Shown piece by piece: positions 15,673 to 22,129 of a DNA stretch of 22,129 nt. Positions within the stretch are counted from its first letter, which is position 1. Every line of letters begins with the position of its first letter. The stretch covers positions 1 through 22,129 of the forward strand of contig JAKJGA010000013.1 in the NCBI GenBank assembly GCA_022704645.1, given 5' to 3'. Origin of the DNA: Spirochaetota bacterium (GTDB lineage: Bacteria > Spirochaetota > UBA4802 > JAFGJZ01). The notes below the pieces were generated by a model. That model searched no databases. It saw only the letters and a program-made list of their open reading frames with translations, and was not told where the DNA came from. The position numbers and the translations under genes are program-made.

Positions 15673-16365
15673 TCAGAGCTTCAGAAGTTCATTCAGATGA
15701 GATTTTATTTCTTCATTCTCGGGCATTTTTTCAAATGCAGCCTTGAGATATTTTTTAGCCATTTCAGTTTCGCCACGGCGCATATAAACATAACCTATAG
15801 TGTCAAGGTATGCGGGATTCTCTCTATTTGTTTCAAGAGCTTTTTTTGCGAAGCTTAGAGCTGCATTAAGATCTGAACCGGATTCTGCCATTAAAAAAGC
15901 TATGCTGTTAAGTGCAGTTGCATTAGATCTGTCGGTAGAAATAATTTTCTTATAGCAGTCTAAGGCATCTTTACGTTTATTCATCTTATCGTAAATATAT
16001 CCAAGTATGCCGAGCGATTGACTGTCTGAGGGGAAAGAAACAAGAACTTCTTTAATAATTTTTTCGGCCGGTTGATAACTGTTTATCATAGCAAGAGAAA
16101 AGGCTTTAAGTTTTTTAATTTGATGTATATCAATGAATCCCGAATTGAGTTTTTCAATTTTACCACAATATTCAATAGCTGTTCTGAAAAGTCCGTCTTT
16201 TGCATAGACAGAGGCAATGTTTTTGAGTACAACGGCATTTTCGGGATCAAGGCATTCTGCAGATTTGAGATCACCGATAGCTCCGTCAATATCCCCGGAT
16301 CTGATCTTTTCCGATGAGGAATCTATGAGTGTATTTATCTTTTCTGAAAGTTCTGCCGAAGTCAT
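15673..16365 (-). CDS. TPR-repeat protein
   Basis: The 230-residue protein has no signal peptide and consists almost wholly of tetratricopeptide repeats. Clear units are GDIDGAIGDLKSAECLDPEN, AVVLKNIASVYAKDGLFRTAIEYC, SLGILGYIYDKMNKRKDALDC, ATALNSIAFLMAESGSDLNAA and AYLDTIGYVYMRRGETEMAKKYLKAAF. TPRs make a curved binding surface; the target is not shown. Its ATG overlaps the surE stop as ATGA, so it depends on translation of surE, and the two should be made in similar amounts. It is probably cytosolic, unless attached to a membrane partner. The promoter of the next gene lies directly after its stop. Confidence 0.9.
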   Translation of the reverse strand: MTSAELSEKINTLIDSSSEKIRSGDIDGAIGDLKSAECLDPENAVVLKNIASVYAKDGLFRTAIEYCGKIEKLNSGFIDIHQIKKLKAFSLAMINSYQPAEKIIKEVLVSFPSDSQSLGILGYIYDKMNKRKDALDCYKKIISTDRSNATALNSIAFLMAESGSDLNAALSFAKKALETNRENPAYLDTIGYVYMRRGETEMAKKYLKAAFEKMPENEEIKSHLNELLKL

Positions 16366-17087
16366 TGTGTCCTTTTAAAATATGTATAATCGGTTGTGTC
16401 TAAATGAAGAGGTGTTATTGAAATATAACCTTTTGATAATTCTGTAACATCGGATCCTTCTTTATGAATAGAATCAACAATTCCTTCCAGACGATATTCC
16501 TTAAACTCAGAATTTTCAAGAACAAAATCGTACCTATCAACATATTTGCGTTTGCCTAACTGTGTGAATTTAATTCCTTTTATTTCGCTCTTATCAATTG
16601 AAGGATAATTGATATTAAAGAAGAAATTAGAATTTTCATTTCTGACTTTTTCTTCTGCGAACTCCCGGATAAATTCTGAAGCATTTGAAATCAGGCTGAA
16701 ATCAGTAAATGACTCATAAGATGCGGCTATTGCACTGCGGAAATGAATATATCCTGCGCGTGCCCCCGCAACAGTTCCTGAGAAATATATATCATCCCCC
16801 ATATTCGGGCCGTGATTAATGCCGGAAATTACAAGATCAGGTTCAGGAAAAATTCCCGAACATAGCCCGAAATTAACACAATCAGCGGGAAACCCTGAGA
16901 GTGAATATTTTCGAGTATCAGTTTTCTTGAGCTTTACTGTGTCGTGAATTGTAATTGCATTGGAGCATGCGCTTCTTTGTCTATCAGGAGCTATCATATA
17001 AACTTCATGTTTTTTTGAGAGTGTTTCGAATAGGGAATTTATTCCTAAAGCCTCAATTCCGTCGTCGTTTGTTAAAATTATTTTCAT
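16362..17087 (-). CDS. surE: 5'/3'-nucleotidase SurE
   Basis: The 241-residue protein is a complete SurE, a metal-dependent nucleoside monophosphate phosphatase of the cytosol linked to stationary-phase survival. The metal-binding set is visible: Asp8 and Asp9 in LTNDDG, Ser39 in DRQRSACSNAIT, and Asn91 in SGINHGPNMGDD. The family block FSGTVAGARAG follows. The start is fixed by the family, since SurE begins MxILLTNDDG. No Shine-Dalgarno precedes it, and a -35/-10 pair ends only about 8 bases before the ATG, so the transcript may be leaderless. The TPR gene overlaps its stop and forms a two-gene unit. Confidence 0.97.
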   Translation of the reverse strand: MKIILTNDDGIEALGINSLFETLSKKHEVYMIAPDRQRSACSNAITIHDTVKLKKTDTRKYSLSGFPADCVNFGLCSGIFPEPDLVISGINHGPNMGDDIYFSGTVAGARAGYIHFRSAIAASYESFTDFSLISNASEFIREFAEEKVRNENSNFFFNINYPSIDKSEIKGIKFTQLGKRKYVDRYDFVLENSEFKEYRLEGIVDSIHKEGSDVTELSKGYISITPLHLDTTDYTYFKRTQ

Positions 17088-17094
17088 GTTGTGC

Positions 17095-17122
17095 AGAGTA
17101 GAATGATATTTCCTTAGGTCAA
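17095..17122 (-). promoter_or_regulatory. Candidate promoter of surE
   Basis: On the minus strand TTGACC (17117-17122) and TACTCT (17095-17100) are 16 bases apart. The start of transcription would fall at about 17087-17089, at or beside the surE ATG. The -10 match is weak (three of six bases). Confidence 0.35.
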
Positions 17123-17192
17123 ATAGATTTTTCAGCAGATATTTGTGAAATTAATAAATGAAAATACGTATTTGTTTATAGAGGTGAAACAG

Positions 17193-17663
17193 ATGAATAA
17201 TATGCGTACTACTGCTCTAATTGAAGAGGATTGTCTGAAGTTGCTATATCGCATTGCTGCTGTAAGAAAGATGAAGATATCAAAAATTATTGAACTGATT
17301 TTTAGAGATATAATTGCAAGAGAGTATCCAAGAATACGAAGATGTATTAATTCAACTGTAAAGTATCAGTTAAATTGCGAGAATATGATACTTCTTCATT
17401 ATTCTGTTCCTTCCGAAATATATGAAGCGTGCCTTGATTTGAGAAAATACGGGAAAATGTCAGTATCAAGAATACTGAATGAAGGAATCATGTTATTGTA
17501 TAATATGTTAAATGGAACTGCCGTTGGTCAAAATCTGAAAGAAAAGTTAATTTCTGAATTTATGACAAAATTGGATAACTATGTATTGAATTATTCTATT
17601 ATCAGAAAGAAAACTAAACAAAGGGGTCTAGTAACTACTGAAATACATGTTAGAATAACATAA
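17193..17663 (+). CDS. Putative DNA-binding protein with two ribbon-helix-helix domains
   Basis: The 156-residue product appears to contain the same fold twice. In the first copy a strand (MRTTALIEE) leads to helix DCLKLLYRIAAVRKM and helix KISKIIELIFRDIIAREY. In the second, strand ILLHYSVP leads to helix SEIYEACLDLRKYGKM and helix SVSRILNEGIMLLYNML. This is the ribbon-helix-helix pattern of Arc, MetJ and CopG, and the tandem arrangement is known from TraY. If right, it is a transcription regulator or part of an antitoxin-like system, but no toxin partner lies beside it. The ATG at 17193 is preferred because GAGGTGA stands 8 bases upstream; a GTG at 17145 would add 16 residues. It is divergent from surE with a 105-base gap. 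The family assignment is by eye. Confidence 0.75.
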   Translation: MNNMRTTALIEEDCLKLLYRIAAVRKMKISKIIELIFRDIIAREYPRIRRCINSTVKYQLNCENMILLHYSVPSEIYEACLDLRKYGKMSVSRILNEGIMLLYNMLNGTAVGQNLKEKLISEFMTKLDNYVLNYSIIRKKTKQRGLVTTEIHVRIT

Positions 17664-17729
17664 TCAGCCTGAGAATATAATTTATGAATGAAAACTCATG
17701 TTTTTGCCGATAATTAATCGGGAAATGTT

Positions 17730-18647
17730 ATGAAAAAACCAATAATAATTCTGATATTATGTATTTCAACATTCAGTTTTGCCTTTGAATCGGAAACTTT
17801 TAAAGTTTATATTCTGAGCGATACTCTGAGTTTTGAAGAAGGAAATGCTGCGTATGTAAATATCTGTGTTCAGAATATTTCTGAGAAAAATGCATTTTTT
17901 AAGATATATCCTGCTGATTACTCAACTTTTCAACCTGTAGTCTATACAATGGAAGGCAGAGAAGAAACCGTTAAAATTAAATACCGCCTTGCAGGGAAAA
18001 CCGTTGATCAGGTTTGTATGCCTCTTGTTCCGCGCGAAATTGAACTTGCGCCTGATGAAAAATTTCACCGTAAGATAAATCTCAATGATTATTATAATCT
18101 TGTTCCAGGCAAAAAATACAAGATAAGAGCATTTTTTCTGCCTGACGCCAAAATTGCTTCAGTTGTCAGAAGTGAGAATACTCTTATAGCGAATTTTAAC
18201 AAACACATCGAAAGATTTGAACTTCCTGCAGAGGTAAATCAGAAAACAGAAATTGAGCCTTCAGAAATTGTTTCACTTTTTATAAAGGCAGAAAAAGATA
18301 AAAGATGGAACAATATGATAAAGTATCTAGATCTGGAAAAGTATATTAATGTCTATCCGGATTATGCGCAAGCTTATAATGGTGCCGATGATCTTTCTAG
18401 AAGAAGTGTAATGAAAGATTTCATTTCATATCTAAGCAGTCCGCGAAGAGATTATGTTCTTGATTATGATATTATGAATGAAAAAATACTTGATGAAGGA
18501 AATTCTGCGATTGTAACCGTGAATATCCGCCGGCATGGTCCGATAATGCCTTTTGCATATGAGTATAGATTTTCGCTTGAAAGAAACGGCGCTATGTGGA
18601 AAATATCATCATCTGATGCAACTATAAAAAAGGACAAAAAACGATGA
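17730..18647 (+). CDS. Exported protein of unknown function upstream of fliM
   Basis: The 305-residue product has a short Sec signal peptide (KKPIIILILCISTFSFA, cleavage likely before FES). Residues 25-165 look like a beta-sandwich (VYILSDTLSFEEGNAAYVNICVQNIS, then YNLVPGKKYKIRAFFLP), as in Ig-like domains of periplasmic proteins. Residues 180-300 resemble the cystatin/NTF2-like fold of DUF4878 or SnoaL type (EIVSLFIKAEKDKRWNNMIKYLD, then IVTVNIRRHGP and FSLERNGAMWKISS). The family guesses are weak. Its stop overlaps the fliM start as ATGA, so the two are translated together, and it may serve the flagellum or the envelope around it. The ribosome site is poor (CGGGAAA). It is not FliL or MotB, which often precede fliM in spirochaetes. 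Confidence 0.8.
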   Translation: MKKPIIILILCISTFSFAFESETFKVYILSDTLSFEEGNAAYVNICVQNISEKNAFFKIYPADYSTFQPVVYTMEGREETVKIKYRLAGKTVDQVCMPLVPREIELAPDEKFHRKINLNDYYNLVPGKKYKIRAFFLPDAKIASVVRSENTLIANFNKHIERFELPAEVNQKTEIEPSEIVSLFIKAEKDKRWNNMIKYLDLEKYINVYPDYAQAYNGADDLSRRSVMKDFISYLSSPRRDYVLDYDIMNEKILDEGNSAIVTVNIRRHGPIMPFAYEYRFSLERNGAMWKISSSDATIKKDKKR

Positions 18648-19669
18648 CAGAGATATTATCGCAAGATGAAATAGATGCTCTGCTTAATGCGATATCAACC
18701 GGAGAGGTCGAGCCTCAGGAATATTCCGCACAGAAAGAACAGCGAAAGGTAAAAATATACGATTTCCGCCGTCCGGATAAATTTTCCAAAGACCAGATCC
18801 GAACTCTTCAGATGATGCACGAAACATTTGCCCGTCTGACTACAACGGCTCTTTCTGCTCAGCTTCGTGCGCTTGTAAGTGTTCACGTTGCATCGGTTGA
18901 CCAGCTCACATATGAAGAGTTTGTCCGTTCAATTCCTAATCCGACTACTCTTGCCGTTATTAATATGGATCCGCTTAAAGGTTCTGCCGTTCTTGAAATT
19001 GATCCAGGTATCACTTTTACAATAATTGATAAACTTTTCGGTGGAGCGGGTGAGCCTTCAAAAATCAGCCGCGAACTTACAGATATTGAGATGAGTGTAA
19101 TGGAGGGTATCGTTGTCCGTATTTTGGGAAATCTGCGTGAGTCATGGGCGAATGTAATAGATCTCAGACCTCGCCTCAGCAATATTGAAACTAATCCGCA
19201 GTTTGCACAGATTGTTCCGCCAAATGAAATGGTCGTTTTGATTACACTTGAAACAAAAGTCGGTGATGTCGAAGGAATGACAAATCTTTGTCTTCCATAT
19301 ATAACAATTGAGCCGGTTATTTCGAAGCTTTCAGCCCAATATTGGTTTTCGAGCATTAGAAAAGGCGCTACTGATGAAAATATGGCAATCATTCAGAATC
19401 GACTGGAAGGTGTTACTCTTAATGTCGTCGCCGAAATTGGTGAAACTCAGGTGCTTCTTGATGATGTTCTTCATCTTCAGGTTGGAGATGTAATAAATCT
19501 TTCAAATACAAAAGTTGATTCCGACATGACTCTTAAAGTTGAAGGACGAAAGAAATTTAAATGCCGTCCGGGTCTTGTTGGAAATCGTGTTGCTGTGCAA
19601 ATAGGAGACCCAATTGACGAGGTTCCTGATGATCTCCTTGTAACAAAAAAAGAAGAAGAAGAAATATAA
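18644..19669 (+). CDS. fliM: Flagellar motor switch protein FliM
   Basis: The 341-residue protein is a complete FliM, the C-ring subunit that receives phosphorylated CheY and sets motor rotation. Residues 5-17 (LSQDEIDALLNAI) are the N-terminal CheY-P binding peptide. The central CheC-like domain follows from about 40 to 230, with KIYDFRRPDKFSKDQIRTL, VINMDPLKGSAVLEIDPG and TIIDKLFGGAGE. The C-terminal SpoA (surface presentation of antigens) domain, which contacts FliN and FliG, spans about 255-330. Phrases such as SVHVASVDQLTYEEFVRSIPNPTTLAVI agree with spirochaete FliM. It overlaps the preceding exported-protein gene by 4 bases and is followed after 12 bases by a sigma-54 activator, so the three are likely one transcript. 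Confidence 0.97.
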   Translation: MTEILSQDEIDALLNAISTGEVEPQEYSAQKEQRKVKIYDFRRPDKFSKDQIRTLQMMHETFARLTTTALSAQLRALVSVHVASVDQLTYEEFVRSIPNPTTLAVINMDPLKGSAVLEIDPGITFTIIDKLFGGAGEPSKISRELTDIEMSVMEGIVVRILGNLRESWANVIDLRPRLSNIETNPQFAQIVPPNEMVVLITLETKVGDVEGMTNLCLPYITIEPVISKLSAQYWFSSIRKGATDENMAIIQNRLEGVTLNVVAEIGETQVLLDDVLHLQVGDVINLSNTKVDSDMTLKVEGRKKFKCRPGLVGNRVAVQIGDPIDEVPDDLLVTKKEEEEI

Positions 19670-19681
19670 TAGCGGGTTTGT

Positions 19682-21034
19682 ATGAATTCTTCTGATAATT
19701 CAGAAAACCAAAAAGCATTGTTTGTCGGGAATGATCCCCAGACGGAGTTAATTCTTTCAGAGAAGCTTGCGAAAGCTTCCATACCTTTTGTAAAGTCCCA
19801 AACCCTCGAAGAAGCATTGATCGAGATTTCTTCAGGAAACATTGATTCGATTTTTCTACTGAATTCTGATAATCTTATTGAAGAAATATTTATCTATTCT
19901 TCAAAAGCTTCTCATTCCAAAATTATTCCGGTTATAGACCGCGAAAATGAAAAACTCGGTATCGACGCTTTGAGAAAAGGAGCTTTCGATTATTTGGTTC
20001 GCCCTGTAAACGATGCTTCAGTCGGCAAGATTGTTTCTAATCTTTTATATCTTCAGGATTTATCTTCGCATCTCGGAGATATGAAGAAAAAAATTAAGCG
20101 TGAAAAATTATATCCGGATATCGTCGGCGAAAGTGAATCGATACGTGTTCTTCTTGATAGAATTGATAAGGTTGCTGAGCGAGATGTGAATGTAATTATT
20201 TACGGAGAAAGCGGAACAGGAAAAGAGCTTATAGCTAGGGCAATTTATGAGAATAGCCGAAGGAAAAATCACAAATTTGTTACGGTCAATACAGGCGGAA
20301 TAACTTCTGAACTTGCGGAATCTCTTTTGTTCGGTCATAAAAAAGGATCTTTTACCGGTGCAATTTCCGATCATCAGGGTTATTTCGAACAGGCGAACCA
20401 GGGGATTCTTTTTCTTGATGAGATCGGCGACATGCGCCTTGATGTTCAGGTCTATCTTCTCCGTGCACTTGAAACCGGGAAAATACGCTCAGTCGGAGAT
20501 AAGGATGAAAAGACTATTGATGTCAGAGTTATTTCTGCGACAAATAAAAATTTAAGAGCCGAAATCGCTGAAAGAAGATTTCGAAACGATCTTCTTTACC
20601 GCCTAGAAGAGTATCCGATTGAGCTTCCGGCTTTGCGTGAAAGAAAAGATGATATTCCTTTACTTGCGAATCATTTCGTAAAAGAGTTCTGCAGGTTTTA
20701 TGAGCTTGATTATATTTATATTGCTGATTCTGCGATGAATCAGCTTGTTGAATATGACTGGCCGGGGAATATAAGAGAACTTAAAAACGTCATACGGAGG
20801 GAAGCGGTTCAGGCTGCAGATTCACAGATTGAAAGTTTCACTCTTGGAAGTAATGTTAAAAAGATAGAGCAGAAGCATGTTGAAGCTGACATTATTCCAT
20901 TGGCTGAATTGGAAAAAAGAGCTATCATAAATGCATATAATAAACTGGATAAAAATCCGGATAAGACTGCTGTTATGCTAGGTATCAGCCGTGCCAGTAT
21001 TTACCGCAAATTGAAGCAGTACGGAATTGTTTAA
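19682..21034 (+). CDS. Sigma-54-dependent activator with a degenerate receiver domain
   Basis: The 450-residue protein has the NtrC layout: receiver-like domain (11-125), AAA+ domain (about 147-380) and a Fis-type helix-turn-helix (NPDKTAVMLGISRASIYRKLKQYG). The AAA+ part carries Walker A GESGTGKE (175-182), a GSFTGA sigma-54 loop (222-227, Ser for the usual Ala) and Walker B ILFLDE with Asp246 and Glu247. The receiver is not functional by residue count. The phospho-acceptor position in SIFLLNSDN is Asn61, the conserved Lys before Pro is Arg107 (YLVRPVN), and the acidic pocket is reduced to GND. It therefore probably works without phosphorylation, as FleQ and FlrA do. Position directly after fliM suggests control of flagellar or motility genes with RpoN. 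No terminator follows; its stop overlaps that of the converging transporter gene. Confidence 0.93.
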   Translation: MNSSDNSENQKALFVGNDPQTELILSEKLAKASIPFVKSQTLEEALIEISSGNIDSIFLLNSDNLIEEIFIYSSKASHSKIIPVIDRENEKLGIDALRKGAFDYLVRPVNDASVGKIVSNLLYLQDLSSHLGDMKKKIKREKLYPDIVGESESIRVLLDRIDKVAERDVNVIIYGESGTGKELIARAIYENSRRKNHKFVTVNTGGITSELAESLLFGHKKGSFTGAISDHQGYFEQANQGILFLDEIGDMRLDVQVYLLRALETGKIRSVGDKDEKTIDVRVISATNKNLRAEIAERRFRNDLLYRLEEYPIELPALRERKDDIPLLANHFVKEFCRFYELDYIYIADSAMNQLVEYDWPGNIRELKNVIRREAVQAADSQIESFTLGSNVKKIEQKHVEADIIPLAELEKRAIINAYNKLDKNPDKTAVMLGISRASIYRKLKQYGIV

Positions 21035-21894
21035 CCGATTTTATCCTCTTTCATTTGTCTGATTTTAGGTATTCCGGCTATGAAAATTCCTGCAAAAATC
21101 AAAAGAGTTCCTGCCATAAATTTCATTCCGAATTTTTCGCCGATAAACCAGCTTAGAGCAAGTGTCATGGGGATTTTGATAAATGAAAGCAGAGAGCCCT
21201 TGACCGCTGAAATGTTTTTATAGCAGTAGTTGAGAAAAATCTGTCCGGCAAATGCCGTTATTCCTACAATTACAATGAATATAATTGACTGTATGTTGAT
21301 TATTGTTTTTCCGCCGAATGCAAGCGGCGCGGCAATTAGTCCGAAAACGCATGCAGAAAGATAAATGACTACTGGATTCTCTTTTTGAGCTGAACGTCTT
21401 ATAAAGTGTACAGAAAAACCTGCGAAAATTGAACTTACTATTGCAAGAGCATCTCCGATAAAACTTTCTTCTCCTTTTCCTCCGAAAACCACGAAAGCAC
21501 CGGCTATACAGAAAGGCATTGCGAGCCAATCGGTTATGCTGTTTTTTTCGCGAAAAAATATTGGACCGAAAAGAGCAGTGAAAGCCGGATATATATTCGA
21601 AAGAAGCGTTGCTTTTCCGCTTCCGGAATATTGTATTGCTATATAATAAGTTATCATTGAGGCGCTACCGGTAATGCCGCGCATGATCCATGAAAATTTA
21701 TCGGTAATTGCGAATGATGCATGAATTATTTTAACGGTTATAACGGTCAGAATAATCCCTATGACAAAACGTAATGCAGATACGAAATATGCGTTACAGT
21801 ATTCTCCCGCAAGTTTTACGAAGACGGCACATACCGCGAAAAAAAAACTTGATAAGAGAGAATACCATATGCCCGCAATAATTTTTGAATTCAT
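21031..21894 (-). CDS. DMT-superfamily (EamA-type) membrane transporter
   Basis: The product (287 residues from the ATG at 21894) has about ten membrane helices in two EamA halves, residues 5-140 and 150-280, as in RhaT/EamA drug and metabolite exporters of the inner membrane. Visible signatures are SLLSSFFFAVCAVFVKLAG in the first half and the paired GxxLIFAGIFIAGIPK in the last helix. Half one also has the typical YYIAIQYSGSGKATLLSNIYPAFTALFG block. The substrate cannot be deduced. The ATG overlaps the TGA of the upstream aminotransferase as TGATG, with AGGA just before, so it is coupled to that gene. A metabolite-export role alongside an alanine-forming enzyme is possible but only inferred. 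Confidence 0.92.
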   Translation of the reverse strand: MNSKIIAGIWYSLLSSFFFAVCAVFVKLAGEYCNAYFVSALRFVIGIILTVITVKIIHASFAITDKFSWIMRGITGSASMITYYIAIQYSGSGKATLLSNIYPAFTALFGPIFFREKNSITDWLAMPFCIAGAFVVFGGKGEESFIGDALAIVSSIFAGFSVHFIRRSAQKENPVVIYLSACVFGLIAAPLAFGGKTIINIQSIIFIVIVGITAFAGQIFLNYCYKNISAVKGSLLSFIKIPMTLALSWFIGEKFGMKFMAGTLLIFAGIFIAGIPKIRQMKEDKIG

Positions 21895-22129
21895 CAATCC
21901 TGCCTGTAATGTTTGAGAAAGTCTTCCATTTTTTCAAATGCAGTTTCCAGATCAGAAAGATTCGGAAGAAATACCAGTCGGAAGTGATCCGGTTTCGGCC
22001 AATTGAATCCGGTTCCCTGAACTACGAGTATTTTTGTTGCTACCAGCAGATCATAAACAAAGCGTCTGTCGTCCGTCAGATTGAATTTTTCTGTGTCAAG
22101 TTTAACGAAAGAATAGAAAGCTCCCTGTG
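21894..22129 (-). CDS. Partial aminotransferase, AlaA-like, C-terminal 77 residues
   Basis: Only the 3' end is in the window. The frame reads GAFYSFVKLDTEKFNLTDD, then LLVATKILVVQGTGFNWPKPDHFRLVFLPNLSDLETAFEKMEDFLKHY, stop TGA. This is the C-terminal domain of class I/II PLP aminotransferases. The VVQGTGFNWPxPDHFRxVFLP block, with the Arg that grips the substrate carboxylate, is characteristic of AlaA-type alanine/glutamate-pyruvate transaminases. It would form alanine from pyruvate and glutamate in the cytosol. The PLP lysine lies outside the window. The transporter gene overlaps its stop by one base. Confidence 0.88.
   Translation of the reverse strand, partial: QGAFYSFVKLDTEKFNLTDDRRFVYDLLVATKILVVQGTGFNWPKPDHFRLVFLPNLSDLETAFEKMEDFLKHYRQD

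Noticed and set aside
18883..19392. Minus-strand 169-codon open frame inside fliM
   Set aside because: It is an antisense shadow of a strongly conserved gene.

Overview
The window reads as a chromosomal segment of a low-to-moderate GC, flagellated spirochaete, probably within or near the Treponema-type lineage. The main evidence is a full-length FliM with spirochaete-like phrasing, supported by lipoproteins and exported repeat proteins, a glutathione peroxidase, SurE, and a sigma-54 activator. The taxonomic placement is inference from protein similarity remembered, not from a search. There are no rRNA or tRNA genes, no CRISPR array and no intact insertion sequence.

Layout, left to right. (1) Positions 1-3782, minus strand: a compact operon of three overlapping genes. 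It holds an unrecognised 814-residue protein, a phosphatidylserine decarboxylase, and a partial polytopic membrane protein cut by the window edge. (2) 3989-4625, plus: a MazEF-type toxin-antitoxin pair with a consensus promoter and a perfect palindrome on its -10 region. (3) 4685-5734, plus: a glutathione peroxidase and a small membrane protein whose third membrane segment is broken by a frameshift in a T7 run. (4) 5735-6488: a 754-base gap. It contains a strong bidirectional hairpin and, on the minus strand, a 20-residue hydrophobic mini-ORF with a perfect Shine-Dalgarno held in a 17-bp-arm hairpin, which resembles a type I toxin. It also holds possible gene debris and the promoter of the next gene. 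(5) 6489-7853, plus: an exported HEAT-repeat protein, converging through a shared terminator on glyA (7928-9169, minus).

(6) 9397-14701, plus: a small exported protein followed by a 1629-residue fusion of a helical N-terminal region, a GH13 amylase-like domain and a GT5 glycogen/starch synthase domain, ended by a perfect 15-bp-arm terminator. (7) 14740-17087, minus: an ankyrin-repeat lipoprotein with its own promoter, a TPR protein, and surE overlapping the TPR gene. surE has no Shine-Dalgarno and a promoter so close that its mRNA may be leaderless. (8) 17193-17663, plus: a protein that looks like two ribbon-helix-helix domains in tandem. (9) 17730-21034, plus: an exported protein, fliM and a sigma-54 activator, tightly packed. 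The activator's receiver domain has lost its phospho-acceptor Asp and conserved Lys, as in FleQ-like regulators. (10) 21031-22129, minus: a DMT-family transporter coupled to the 3' end of an AlaA-like aminotransferase.

Most genes are ordinary housekeeping or accessory genes. The points most worth a second look are the mini-ORF locus at 5848-6025, the GH13-GT5 fusion, the overlapping phosphatidylserine decarboxylase operon with its unknown large protein, and the flagellar-linked activator with a degenerate receiver.
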